NCBI GenBank assembly: GCA_002077065.1 | Contig: NAJO01000005.1 | Location: forward strand, 1,116,001 to 1,180,000 | Source of the DNA: Cryoendolithus antarcticus | Lineage: Eukaryota > Ascomycota > Dothideomycetes > Cladosporiales > Cladosporiaceae | DNA: 64,000 nucleotides | Direction: 5' to 3' | Part shown: in pieces, positions 45,820 to 57,764 of the stretch | Numbering within the stretch: position 1 is the stretch's first letter | Layout of the letters: every line of letters begins with the position of its first letter | The notes under the pieces: generated by a model | The model's input: the letters and a program-made list of their open reading frames with translations, nothing else | Told to the model about the DNA's origin: nothing | Database searches by the model: none | Made by a program: the position numbers and the translations under genes

Positions 45820-46683
45820 ATGGACAGCGATGACACTCTCCCAGAATACATACCAGGACTAAGAAGCGGACAGGATGGCTTCAAGTTCCGAGGCGCTGCT
45901 CTCCAGCGACCCAGCGTCGAAGCGGATAACTGCACCATTTGCCTGCAGGGCATTACAGATCGCGCCGTGACTGTGCCATGCAACCACCTGAGCTTCGACT
46001 TCGCTTGTCTTGCGCAATGGCTGGAGGAGAACATGACGTGCCCGCTCTGCAAAGCAGATGTGAGTGCGGTCCAATATGCATGGCGAGGGCCGGATGACTA
46101 TAAGACGTACGAGGTGCGCCGTCGAGATAGTGGATGCAAGCACAAGGCTCGGGGGAACGCCGAGCATGGGTTGAGGGTCTCGCGCACACCTCACGACGAG
46201 GCGCTACCCATCGTCCCTGAGCATCCTGCAGTGGCACGCAGGCGGCGAGTGTACGGCGAGAACACGTTCTCGCTGCACGTTGGCAGCAACAAGCGATCAG
46301 GATACACAGACTTCACCGCCGCAACGTTCGCTGCCTCGCCAGAGTTGCAGCGTCGTGCGCGCACCTTCTTACGCCGGGAATTACAAGTCTTCGAACTCCC
46401 GCCTCAAGGACGGCTAGCTGCGCAGCAAGCACGACGGGACTGGCTGATGGAGTATATCGTTGCGATACTCAGGGTCAATGAAGTTAAGGCTGCCGATGGA
46501 CATGCAGAGACCCTAGTCGCTGAGATAATGGGACAGGGTGACGCTGGGTTGCTGCTGCACGAGCTTACTGCTTGGTTGCGCAGTCCGTTCGACAGTCTTG
46601 AGACCTGGGACGGACTTGTGCAATATTTGCGTAGTCCAGACACAGCGGTGAAGACAAACGCTTCAACCTGTCCGAACGACTGA
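45820..46683 (+). CDS. RING-finger protein (Topors-like RING)
   Basis: Single exon, 287 aa. The RING lies at about 38-77: CTICLQGITDRAVTVPCNH followed by FACLAQWLEENMTCPLC. The spacing and the Trp after the fifth cysteine (CLAQW) fit an active E3 RING that recruits an E2. The rest is helical (RARTFLRRELQVF; RRDWLMEYIVAILRVNEV), as in the fungal RING proteins related to Topors. The substrate is unknown. The ATG at 45820 is the first in frame. Confidence 0.85.
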   Translation: MDSDDTLPEYIPGLRSGQDGFKFRGAALQRPSVEADNCTICLQGITDRAVTVPCNHLSFDFACLAQWLEENMTCPLCKADVSAVQYAWRGPDDYKTYEVRRRDSGCKHKARGNAEHGLRVSRTPHDEALPIVPEHPAVARRRRVYGENTFSLHVGSNKRSGYTDFTAATFAASPELQRRARTFLRRELQVFELPPQGRLAAQQARRDWLMEYIVAILRVNEVKAADGHAETLVAEIMGQGDAGLLLHELTAWLRSPFDSLETWDGLVQYLRSPDTAVKTNASTCPND

Positions 46684-49600
46684 ACGACTTTGCGCTTCAG
46701 CCAGATGGTCTATGTGTGTCGCTTAGGTCCCATCATACCATCTGGACGCACCATCGTTGTGATTGTGATGGGCTGAGCACGCAGCAGACAGTGGCTATCT
46801 CGGATCCGCTTACTACTGGTGATCTGCTTGCGGTGCAGCCGCCGGTGGCTCAGGCAATGGCTTGCTAGCGACCAGATCGAGGGAAACAGGAATTGGAAGG
46901 AGATACTGTGGAGATTGATCGTGTCGCACACATGCTCCCAGTTGACGACAATTCCGGCGATGGAGTCCGATCCTGGGTAACACCAGATGCAAACGTGATT
47001 CCAGATCGCGTTGCACGACAAGATCGCCCCACCCAGCGCCTTGCCTCGCACAGCTGTACCACAAAGATAAGGCTCAGGTACGATCAAGCAAGGGAGCTGG
47101 TGTGCAACGCGGCTCTACCTTTGTAGTGGATCATGTTGATTGCCGCGGCTCCACGCCCAAGTACGCCACGCATGCTCAACAGAAATGAGGGCTTCGAGAG
47201 AAGTCAATGCAAGCCAGGGCCATGGCACAGTCCCAGCCACTGATCGATCACTCACTCGCGTGCGAGACATGAGGGAACTTGGTGGCAGCAGAGCTACAGC
47301 TTCATCGTTTTCAAGGGACCCAATGTAAGGTTCATGAGCTGTGATCCCAACAATCTTCAGTAGACAAGATAACAACAGCGTGCCCCTTCGTTGGCTGCCC
47401 TCGGTGGTATGTGGGGAGCAGAGGCAGTAAGCGGGCAGAAAGTCCACCAATGTAGTTTCCGAAAATTGCGGAGTCGAGTCCGTTTGGCGTTCTCCCATGT
47501 GATTGTGGCACCAGCCTTCAATACGCTGTAATCCTTCCGCTGCACGCTGACTTGGATCCCGACTTCCCCGTGTAAAGCCGTCGATCGTGAATGTTGTCAG
47601 TCAGTCTGATGAGCAGTAGAGGAGTACCTTCTACCTGAATCCAGATGAAAGACATGCCAAGGAAGGCGGCATGGGCACAATGGCAGCATCGCAAGCTGCA
47701 TTTACCCATGCGACGCATGCTCATGCCACCGCAACGGTTCTCCGCAGATCTGTCTATAGTCCGACCTTGCATGGCAGCACGGAGAAATGTTCGTGGGTGA
47801 TGAGGAGGGTCCAGTTGCGAGCCAGGGCACGCAGCGAATACCGCGGGCGGAAACTTCCTGGGTGACAACCAATCGTGCTACTGCTGCCACACAGAACCTT
47901 AAGTTACGAATCGAGGTCTCTAACGACATTCCCTTACATCCAAAGACCATGGCGACGATGCTTCCCGTGCTGACTCTAGCGCAGGTCTGCTGGAGGAACA
48001 TAGTGCACGCCTCAGTGTGACCAATCCTGACTGGCTGCTCGAGATAGATCAGATCTGGGGATTCGTAGTGACACACGGGTCGGCTGCAGATTGGCATATC
48101 GCCATGCGTCTGATCGCTGCGTCTCGCTAATCTGCCAGATTGGCGAACGAACGCTCTGCTATCACGTCCACACGCGGCGTGTGCACGGCAACAATCCTGC
48201 AGGCCGCATCATAATGCTCAGCACTGCAGCCCCGCCCGATTGACAATCATTCCGTATTCCTATCAATTGCTCCGAGACGTCTATCGGAGAGGGCCACTGC
48301 CTCACCTCGCTCCATGGGTGTCACTTTGGCGGAGCGCTCTCCTCTGAACGCATCAGCCTAGCGTTGATCGAGCTCAGCGGCAAGGGATTTATTATTTCAT
48401 CATAACGGCTTCTCGACTCTCCGAACAAGATCTCTGGAATTAGGTTTACTAGCGTCGATCCTAGCGTGAAGTCAATCGATGAAATCTCAGCCCATGCGGG
48501 ATGGCTTTGTGGCAGATTTGTGGCAGATGAGATGCGGTCTGTTGTGCATGTCGCTGTGTGTCACATAGTTGCTCGCGTACGGGCAAGGAGATGGTCCGCA
48601 GAGTCGTCTGGCAAGACATGCTTCGGAGTCAGAAGACTAGCATCCCAGTGAGACTGCGCGCCGAGTGTGTTTTGCGCGCGAACATCTAGGCATCTATGCA
48701 ATGTCAATTCTTGAGGAACAGGCACATTGCGATGCAACACTAAACATGGTCCCATGGCTTTCACCGGGTCTTCGACCGTGGCCGAGGCTTTCACAGATGC
48801 TCGCTGATGACGAAGATCGTGCGATTCTAGGGACGGGCACCGAAGCGTGCTAGCCGGATGTGTGCGGTAATTGGAATTCTAGCTACCGGGTCTCACCTCG
48901 GACGGCTCATCCGCCCTCGCATCAGTCTGACGGAGTGTGGAAGTCAGGATGAGCGCAATGTTCCGACAGCATGGCAATGCCAGAACGCACATGTGGTGTC
49001 ACTTACGAGATGGACTCAAGAGACTCTCACCCAGTCCAAAGATGCAAATGAGGCTACAGACAGCGAGAATGTCGGCGCTTGACCCGATGCAGCAGCTCAG
49101 AACAGGCGCGGCACTTCTGCAGATTTCAGTCGATCGCGAGCCCAGCGATCTCACGCTTGTCAGAAATGGGACACGGGCCCCTCGCACGCACGCTGTCAAT
49201 CCGATCTGATGCAGCCAATCGCTGACACGCACGATGGCGCTAAGGGAGCTATCTTCCGTGGCTGTGGAGTTCGTGTTGCACAGATGCCAACTCCCCGACG
49301 GAGGGCGATCCGGAATGCGATGGGGTTTATCACGCGTCTCGCCAGCAGTGTTTTCTCCTTTGTCCTCGATTACGCACCCCGACTTATTACACAGTCTGTT
49401 TCGTCTATTTGTTATTAGACAGATATCAGACAGTGTGCTCAACCGGACTCAAGCAACGAGTACTTGACCTTCTATCGCCACACGCAGCTCCGACAGCTTT
49501 TCCCCGCTTCGCTCACGCCAGATCGCTTGCGATCCAGCTCAGCCATCTGGACCGGCCTTCCTCTGCCGTACGATAGTGCCTGTCACCGCACTTCTGGAAC

Positions 49601-49763
49601 CTATCTCTTTCACTCAACAGCATCGCTCTCATTGATCTTGACTTTCCAACGGTGGTCGACTTATTTATTCGCTCTTCATCCAAGTGACGCATCCAGCCAC
49701 CGAAATACTCCGAGCATCGCATCTCGTACTTATCAACAACTCTCATACCTTACTACAGCCGCT
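46684..49763. other. Three-kilobase stretch without a supported gene
   Basis: Many short ORFs on both strands, none with a domain, good splice continuity or homologous look. Base composition looks similar to flanking genes by eye, so it is not an AT-rich mutated repeat. No transposase, reverse transcriptase or clear tRNA was seen. The last 300 bp is C/T-rich and likely holds the long promoter and leader of the next gene. Confidence 0.45.
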
Positions 49764-51241
49764 ATGCCGGCAGTCAGGACGATGCCGTCAAAGCCGGTGA
49801 AGACGGAGCGCACACACGAGGAGAACCAGGAGAGGTATGTGCCTGACTTATCAATCAGTACTGCCTTGCATAGTCTAACAATTGCAACAGAGCATACATT
49901 GCTGCTTCGCGACGAAGCGACCGCAGTCTCGAGGCGCGTATCGAGTCGGCCAGGCGTGCTTCAGAGATACATAAGCGCCGAACAGGCCGGTCTCTCCGCG
50001 TCACCGAAGCTGATGTCATCAACGAGGAGATGTACGAAGAGGAAGACGATGACCTCCCAATGCAGTATCGACGTTTGACTGCTCACTTGCAGACACAGAA
50101 TGCGGACTTCGACCGTCGACTAGCCGCTTACCTCACCAACCATGTTGCCATGCGTAGTGCACTCGGTCAAGCTGTGTCTGATGCATGGCAGAACAATCAG
50201 TTCAATAACATTAGCCAATTCATGAACCCAAACATGATGCAGATGCCGACGCAAGGTCAAACACCTCAGCAGCAACAGCATGCTTTCAACAACGTCCCGA
50301 TGATGCCGCCTCAGCAGTCACAGCAGCCGCAGCAGGCAAGTCGGTCACCTACCAACTACAGACAGGCGCCATACCCTATCAACAATGGGCAGGCGATGCG
50401 ACCTGCACCACACTCCCGTGCGGGCTCTGTTGCAACACCCAAGGATCATGGTCTACATCTCAAGTTACCTCAATCCGCTCAGAACAGCCCTGCCGACAAC
50501 ATCAAGCTTGAGGACAGACGCATGTCGCTACCGGTGCATCAAGGCATGCCCGCAACGCCAGTCTCGTACACAGGACCGGCGACCTCAAGCCAAGGCGGAT
50601 CGCCCGTCATGTCGCGGAATGGCTCGCACACCAACCTTGCAACGGCTCACGCTTTCAAGCAAAGGTCGCCGCAGCAGGCACCCGCACAGCAAGGTTCAGC
50701 GTCGTCACAGCAACCTTCGCAAGCAACGTTCCCTTCGCCATTCAACGGTGGCGGTGGTGGCTTCGGCAACGGCAATTTCGATCCTTTGTCTGCCACACTG
50801 CCAATGTCGACACAGCAATTGCTTGCCGGCGCACCATCGGATCTCAATCTGTCATCGATGTTCATGCCACCTCAGCAACAGCAGACGCAGTATGGCAAGC
50901 CAGCCCAACAGCCATTCTACTCATATAACCCCAATGGCAAGTCGAAGGGTAGCAGTGGTGGCACACCGCCCAGCTATGCGAACATGCCGCAGCATCACAT
51001 GCAAGGCATGAACCAGACATTGTCGATGTCGATGCTCGACAACACTGGCGCTTTCACCAACTCGCCTGCGAACGACAGCGTCATGTCGCCATTCACGCCT
51101 GCGGGCTACGGCTTCGGTGGCTATCAAGACTCATTCACACTTGACCCGTTCAAGGAGACCAGCAGTGGCCAGCTCACGCCCGGTGAAGGTGACTGGCAGG
51201 GTCTGCTGAACGACACCTGGGACGAGCAGACTGCCGTGTGA
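49764..51241 (+). CDS. Conserved fungal Q-rich protein with basic helical N-terminus
   Basis: Two exons (49764..49834, 49891..51241; 56-nt intron splitting an Arg codon) give 473 aa. The N-terminal block is strongly conserved in filamentous ascomycetes as I recall it: AYIAASRRSDRSLEARIESA, then RRASEIHKRRTGRSLRV and an acidic EEEDDDLPMQYRR. The remainder is Gln/Pro/Met/Ser-rich with DPF/SPF-like elements and ends acidic (GEGDWQGLLNDTWDEQ). The composition suggests a nuclear transcription co-regulator; that is inference, as no DNA-binding domain is defined. Confidence 0.88.
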
Positions 51242-52007
51242 GCATAACAGACATGAGATTTGTAACTCGGATTGCCGAGAAATCATCACAGATATCCTAA
51301 GTGCTAGTAACACAGCCCTCAACGCGCCAAGCGACAGCACCCGGTATCAGACGCGGACCTTCGTCAACAGCGCAGCACACGACGCGCAGCCGACCTGCGC
51401 TATGCAGCATCGAGAATCTGACTGTACACTCAATAGCGAAGTCTCGCAGTACTATCACAGTTTGTAGGCCGTGGTCAACACCATCTTTTACTGTAACATT
51501 AGCTCTGCCGACTGCAACCCGCACATACACACGGGTACCGCACGTTTGGCTTGAATGACGAAGCGACGAATTGAGAACCGTCCAGGGTGTTTGGGAGGCA
51601 TGGTCGCAGCGATGCAATATACCCAGATGCCGAAGAAGCGAGTGCCATGCAGGTTGTAGGAGACATACATATAGTGACTAATGGAACATTCCACACTCAA
51701 TCATCAATTAATCAGTGGCGCATTCCGTTCCAATGCATCGCAACGTCTGCACATGGAAAACTATACAATCCTGTCCCGAAACAGACGTGGAACGAGAGAT
51801 GTCACTTCATCCAAGGCTCATAGCGGCGAGTTTATTCTCATGGCATTGGACTTGAAGGAACATAGCGTCGCGAAGTCCTCGATTCATTGATCCGAGACAC
51901 CACGCACACCACGAACGCAGAAATGTCGTTCGGCTAAGACTCGAATGAAGCCCCACATAGCCACTGGAGCCTTGCTTCCCAAACCCCACAACAACAGCTC
52001 AATGTCC
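51242..52007. other. Convergent intergenic region
   Basis: Downstream of the Q-rich protein and of the LPMO. About 770 bp, no recognised feature. Confidence 0.5.
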
Positions 52008-53012
52008 CTACAATCCGACCATTGACCTAGCTCGTACAGCAGCGCTGCCAACCATGCCAACAGTGCGCTTTGTCAATTGCTTGATAACGCCCTTGCTGGA
52101 TCCGTCTGCGGTGCCCCATGTGGTGCCACCGATGATGAGCTCCGAGCCTGGCGAGACAGGATAGCTCTTGACCTTCGTCCAAATGTTGAAGGTGACAGCA
52201 GCATCCCCAGGCTGGATCATGCCCGGGATCTTGGCTGTGCGAGTGGGCAGCCAGGCAGAGCTGCTGGCACCCTCGATCTTGAGCTGGCCGCAGGAGTAGT
52301 AGAACTCAGCTGTATCGAGATCAGCACGTGTAGATATTCAAGGAACATAAGCGTTTTTGACTTACCGCCTCCTGGCTTGCCTTGCGCGCCGTGAAGTGGG
52401 ATGTGCTCAACGCGAACAAGATACTCGCCATTGGGCAGACGATCGGGGATCTCGAACTCGATGCCGGGTTGGCCCCAGGTGCACCAAGCTGCCTTCAAGG
52501 CGCCATCATTCCCCGGACTCGAGCAGAACAGGGCTTCGCGGACCTTGAACCAGTCGCCGGAGCCGTCGTACTCTTTTACGCTGCCCGAAGGAGCTTTGGA
52601 CATGTATACTTGTGCGGGGCCAGGCTAAGGGAGTGTCAGTACTTCAAACCTCTCTTACGTCCGAGTCACTTACATGTTCGATTGAGGTCACGCCGTAAGC
52701 TCCGAGGAAGCTTATCTTGTCGCCAGGCTTCACAGTGTAGACATCCGTGTTGATTCCAGACGAGCCAGGTTGGCATCTGAAGTCACTGGACAGGATATCG
52801 TTCCCCTTGGTCGGCACTATCGATGTACATCAGGCTTTGGACATCAGCGACAAGTTGCGGGGCACGAGGGGTTACTTACTATACCCCCGGGTGTGAGAGC
52901 GTATGTACTGCCACGACTTCCCCACTTGAGCGCCATTCACCTGGAGGCGGTCGAAGGTGTAGTGGGCGGTTGCCGTGCTCAGCAAGGCTAGGAGGGCAAA
53001 GGCGTTGACCAT
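52008..53012 (-). CDS. AA9 lytic polysaccharide monooxygenase
   Basis: Four exons (52880..53012, 52674..52816, 52366..52624, 52008..52309) give 278 aa. A secreted copper enzyme that oxidatively cleaves cellulose or related glucans. The signal peptide (16 residues, ending STATA) exposes His17, the first copper ligand, at HYTFDRLQVNG. The second ligand is His92 in VTSIEHPGPAQVY. The axial Tyr is in AEFYYSCGQLKI (about 179-190). The position usually holding Gln before that Tyr is Glu here. No CBM1 is present; the C-terminus is basic. All introns have GTAAGT donors. Divergent from the GH10 xylanase gene. Confidence 0.92.
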
Positions 53013-53181
53013 TATGCCAAGCCGTCGGGATGCAGTAACAGGCTGAAGATGAATTGCTATCTACTTCGATCAACGAAGGAGCGGGGAAGTGGTCTAGACT
53101 TGCGTGGAAGGAAATGAGTGACTGCGCAAGTGCGAAAGATGATGACTGGAAGAGGAGGTGAACGGATAGAGAGACGTCTTC

Positions 53182-53189
53182 ATATATAC
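53182..53189 (-). promoter_or_regulatory. TATA-like element of the AA9 gene
   Basis: On the minus strand the sequence reads GTATATATG about 170-178 nt upstream of the start codon at 53012. The position mirrors the element before the xylanase gene. Confidence 0.35.
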
Positions 53190-54567
53190 TTTCATCTCCA
53201 GTCCATCGTGCCTTCGTATTGTATCAGAGGTCTTGTGTGGTTGGTGGAACCAATGTTCATGGATGTAGTAGCGCCTGGCGTTCCGTACCAGATCGCCTAC
53301 CTGCCAGCTACGATGAGACGTCGCTTTCGTGAGCAGCAGGAAGCGCATATGCTGTCAATAGACTCGCTTAGTATGCTGATACGCTCGAATATGTGCCAAG
53401 AGTCCTGGAGATCAATGAACGGTTTCAACTTTCGAAGCCTTGTTGCCAAGGCACGATATCATGTTCGTTCTGTGGCCAGCATCAAACAGCTGCTTTATCA
53501 TTTAGGCTTGTGTAGGCCGGTAGATTGATAGCCTGTCACCTCACGACTTGAATGAAGTGACTCGCGATCCGGCAAATCTCAGCAACTAAAGCCCTGCGTT
53601 GCGTGACCTTGGGTATCTGCACTCGATACCTTGCGTCCAACCAATAGGTAGTCCCTCCAGACTTTCACTGCCGAGGTATTGCTCTGCTAGAGCAACCGCA
53701 TAGAGTATGGTTGGTGCAGTCACGTGGTAGCTGTCACTTCAAGCCTCAGGTCCTTGGTGAGATGAACCCGCACTATTGGCACAGCGCGCTGATAGGTCCA
53801 CATGTCGTAAACACGAAATTCTCGCGCCAAAAGGAAGAGCAAATCGTCTTTGCATCAGGCTAGAAGTGTGGCCTGGAAGACTGTAGCATCTTCGAGGTCT
53901 GGCGAATCCGGGTCGGCCTTGATGCGAAGCGCAGCTGGTATACCGTTGGCAAGATCAACGTTGTCCGTCGTGATAATGAAGTCGAGCTGCTCTGACGCTC
54001 TCGGTAAAGCTCTGTCTAGCACGGGTCCTGGCTGGGCGTACGGTAAAATGGTGAGCTGTAGGTCAACGATCAGACAGCAGGTACCGAGCAGTGAGAGTGT
54101 CATGTTTCGACGTCGTTTCATGCAGAGCATTGCCAAGACTGGGGGAGATGAATGGTCGGCTGCACCCGCTGTCGACGTTTGACCACAGTTCGACCATCGA
54201 GGCGATCGTTCATAGGAGCATCGCTATATGGCCACAAATTGTCTGAACGGACGCACAAAGCATCAGCTCAGTCCCAAACGTCCAAGTCGTGGACTGCAGA
54301 GCGTGGTGTGCAATGCTTGTAAACGATTCCGCAACGTGGATGAGGCGAAGCGCCGTGACATGTACTGTAAAAGCCCCTCGACTGACTCTGGACCCCCACA
54401 AAACACATGGTCAACCTGATACAAGTGTGTAGCGCATTACTGCATCAACGTCTATCTGCGGCAGCCGCAATCACTTTCTCCTCAGGATTATGCCCACAGT
54501 CACGGCTGATGTGGACTGGTACAGTACGCTATGGCACAGCTGCAGCAAAAGGTTCTCCCGCTTCTTG

Positions 54568-54574
54568 TATAAGG
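54568..54574 (+). promoter_or_regulatory. TATA-like element of the xylanase gene
   Basis: TATAAGG lies about 165-171 nt upstream of the ATG at 54739 and is followed by a C/T-rich leader. Confidence 0.4.
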
Positions 54575-54738
54575 AAGCTTAAGTCACGATTTCTTCTTGC
54601 ATCTGCCTCAAGCTATTCAACTACACACTCTCTTTCAACGCGACTGGCTCGCTGTTTGTTCGCTCTTTCAGTCACTCGTTTCCGCTTAAGCCTTTCCAAA
54701 GCACCTCGAAATCTACGTCACACATAGCAAGCTTCAAG

Positions 54739-56444
54739 ATGCGTGTCGCCGAACTATCTGTCCTGGCGGCGTTCGCGGCTGGTGTATACGCCACGCCTTT
54801 GATGCAACCTCCCAAGCCCCCTCATTACCCTGGCTTTCCCATCGGACCCAAGCCGCCCACTGGACCGCCTGGCAAGCCGACACTTCCTGCTGGGCCCACT
54901 GGTGGCAAGCCCCCAGTCAAAACCACCAGCAGCGCTCACACCATTGTCCCGACTGGCGGTGCTCCACCAGTTGGGTCTTCCAGCAGCTCTCGCCCAATCG
55001 TCCCAACCGGCGGCGTTCCAACAATCGGAACTTCCATGAGCTCTCGCCCAGTTCTTTCGACTGGCAAGAGCAACGTTGTCGTTGATCCTGTCACTGCACC
55101 ATACCCCACAACAAACGCGACTGCATGTGCAGCTGTAACAGTGACCGTCACTGCACCAGCTCTGAGCAGCGTGGCACCTGCCACATCAATCGCCACTTCT
55201 CTCGGCGAGACTAGTGCGGTAACGAAAGTCACAAAGACCAGTACAGCAGCACCAGTCTCTTCGGTCAAAGCGACTACCTCATCTGGTGGCCCAGGATTCT
55301 CTGCACCAGTCAGCTTCACTGAGCCAGCCACTTCCGCTGTGCCGACCTCAGGTAATGCTACTTCCGTCGCTACCTCCACCAAAGCCAGCGCTACGAGCGT
55401 CGCTGCGTCCGGCCCTACGGCCTCATCCGCCGCCGGCAGCCTCGATGCCGTTTTCCGCGCCAAGGGCAAGAAGTACGTCGGTACCTGTGCCGACTCTGGC
55501 ACCCTCAACGCAAAGACCACACCAATTATCGCAGCTGACTTTGGTGGCCTCGTCCCTGAGAACTCGATGAAGTGGGATGCCACCGAGTCAGAGCGCGGCC
55601 ACTTCACCTTCACTGGTGCTGACGCGTTGGTCAAGTACTCGCAAGCCAATGGTAAGATCCTTCGATGCCACAACCTTCTATGGCATAGCCAGCTGCCATC
55701 GTGGGTATCGGCCATTACTCAGGCAGGTGACTTGCAGTCTGCTATTGAGGGCCATATTGCGGGTGTGGCTGGCCACCTCAAGGGTAAATGCTACGCATGG
55801 GTACGTCTTCACATCATCCGATCATAGTCAGCTACGCTAACGAACAATACCTCAGGACGTTGTCAACGAGATCTTCAATGAGGACGGAACTCTGCGCGAC
55901 AGTGTCTTCTCGAGGCTTCTCGGTGAGAAGTTCGTCTCCATTGCGTTCGCTGCTGGTAAGTCTCAGGTCCACCAAAATCTGCACCGGCCGCCCACATCTA
56001 ATAAGTCTGTCAGCCAAGAAAGCCGACCCCGATGCCAAGCTCTACATCAACGATTACAACCTAGACAGCGCCACCTACCCCAAGACCACCGGCATGATCT
56101 CCAACGTCAAGAAGTGGATCGCAGCCGGCGTCCCCATCGACGGTATCGGCTCGCAGACCCACTTGTCCGCAGGCAACACTGGCACCCCAGCAGCTCTCAA
56201 GGCACTCTCCGCCGCCGCTCCAGAGGTCGCTTTGACCGAGGTCGACATCGCTGGTGCCGCGACAGCGGACTACGAGCGTGTCTTCAAGGCCTGCCTTGAT
56301 GTCTCGAACTGTGTTGGTATCACGATCTGGGGTGTGTCTGATTCGCAGAGTTGGAGGCCCGGAAGCAACCCGTTGTTGTTTGACAGCAGCTTTCAGCCCA
56401 AGCAGGCGTACAAGGACTTGGTGAAGTACGTGCAGGCTTACTAG
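54739..56444 (+). CDS. GH10 endo-1,4-beta-xylanase with long N-terminal linker
   Basis: Three exons (54739..55800, 55856..55955, 56014..56444) give 530 aa. A secreted xylanase hydrolysing xylan backbones. The signal peptide ([18 protein letters not shown]) is followed by about 215 residues of Pro/Gly- and then Ser/Thr-rich linker with no cellulose-binding module. The catalytic domain starts near 235: [35 protein letters not shown]. The acid/base Glu359 is in [11 protein letters not shown] and the nucleophile Glu463 in ALTEVDIAG, followed by [13 protein letters not shown]. Both introns rejoin the catalytic fold in frame. Confidence 0.95.
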
Positions 56445-57067
56445 AGCAAGGGTGTCAGACAGCGTTGACCGCTGTTCTGACCCTTGGCTTGGAACGGGAC
56501 ATGGCTCGAGGGCGCATGGTCAGATTTACTTCTTGATATGTGTACGCTTTGACAATGAAAATGGATATCGCTTTACCGTTTGTTGCCGTAGGACAATTGC
56601 AGACCACCCGTCAGTAACTTATGGTTGCATGCAATTTTCGGTTGGACTGCGTTCAATCATACAGGTATGCGTAGCGACTGCACTGTGACACGCAGCACTC
56701 AGCATTGCGTCGCACCTTCACCTCCCCGGTCAAGTGACTAGTATCTAGCCGAGATCGTAAAGCACTGTGCTGGTTTCCTAAGGGAGGCTGTGTACGGCGA
56801 CGATATTGCCCATGACCATGAAAACGTTCTCCATTCTCAGCCACGAAACTTGCAGAATTTCGTTATGGACGTCGCTCATCACAGGAGGTACGAGCACATC
56901 CAGAAATCCCACGAAGTTTTGAAAGTATACATCTCTCCTAGCGAGCCATCGGGCCCTGTCACCCCAGTCGTTCGCCCTACGCCGTGACGCCAAGTAGTCC
57001 TCATGTACACATTCCACCAGGCCGACGCCAAGTCCGCACGTCCCACGATATAAGCACAAGCACTCCT
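56445..57067. other. Convergent intergenic region
   Basis: Between the stops of the xylanase and GAR1 genes. No gene seen. Confidence 0.5.
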
Positions 57068-57764
57068 CTAGTACCCTCTGCCACGTCCCCTAGGCGCGCC
57101 TCGCGAACCACCACTACCCCTAGCCCCGAACCCACTGCCACCGCGCGAGCTGAACCCACCCCGGCTTGCACCAAACCCGCCCCTTCCACCTCGATCACCT
57201 CCACGTCCCCTAGGTGCTCCTCTCCCTCTCGGCGCACCGCGTCCACCGCGTCCAGCAGCTCCTGCACCTCTCGGTTTCTTTACTTTTGGTGCTCCTGGGT
57301 TGGGCTTTGGCTTTGGCAGGAATTTCTCCAGCGGCAGTAGCTTATCTCCAGCAATATACACCTTGTCGCCCGCCTTGAAGCTCGTCGCTTGCATGCCCTC
57401 GCCAGGCTTGACCGTGAAGTAGACTTGGTTGATAGGCCCAAGGATCTCATCAACTTTGCCGATTTGCGATTTGTTCTCGAGGTAGATGGGTGCGTTGAAG
57501 TACGGGATCTTGGGGTTAATGCTGCTGCAGACCATTTCGCCTTCGGTGGCGTGGAGGAATGTGCCCATCTCTGTACTTCTTGTCAGCAACTGTACATGAA
57601 TACGTGAGATGCATGAGTTTCCACATACCCAGTACGCTTGCTGGTGGTCCATACGATTGGAAGCCTCCTCTGCTGCCGCCTCGTCCTCCTCGATCACTCC
57701 CTCGAAATCCGCCGCGACTACCGCCACGATCACCACCACCTCGTCCTCCGCCGCGGAATGACAT
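57068..57764 (-). CDS. GAR1: H/ACA snoRNP subunit GAR1
   Basis: Two exons (57629..57764, 57068..57570; 58-nt intron) give 212 aa. A nucleolar protein needed for H/ACA snoRNP-guided pseudouridylation and pre-rRNA processing, bound to Cbf5. The core domain is [52 protein letters not shown] and [26 protein letters not shown] repeats flank it at both ends, as in orthologues. The splice joins PPASVL to EMGTFL and keeps the core intact. Confidence 0.95.

Larger units (their letters stand above)
53013..54738. promoter_or_regulatory. Shared upstream region of the LPMO and xylanase genes
   Basis: About 1.7 kb between two divergent cell-wall-degrading genes. One minus ORF (53855..54136, 93 aa) is the only frame with some coding-like character, but I cannot assign it. 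TATA-like elements sit near each end. I did not find a clear XlnR or CreA site cluster by eye. Confidence 0.4.

Noticed and set aside
53855..54136. 93-aa minus-strand ORF between the LPMO and the xylanase
   Set aside because: Has a hydrophobic segment near its start but no domain, no splice partner and sits inside a likely promoter region; too weak to call.
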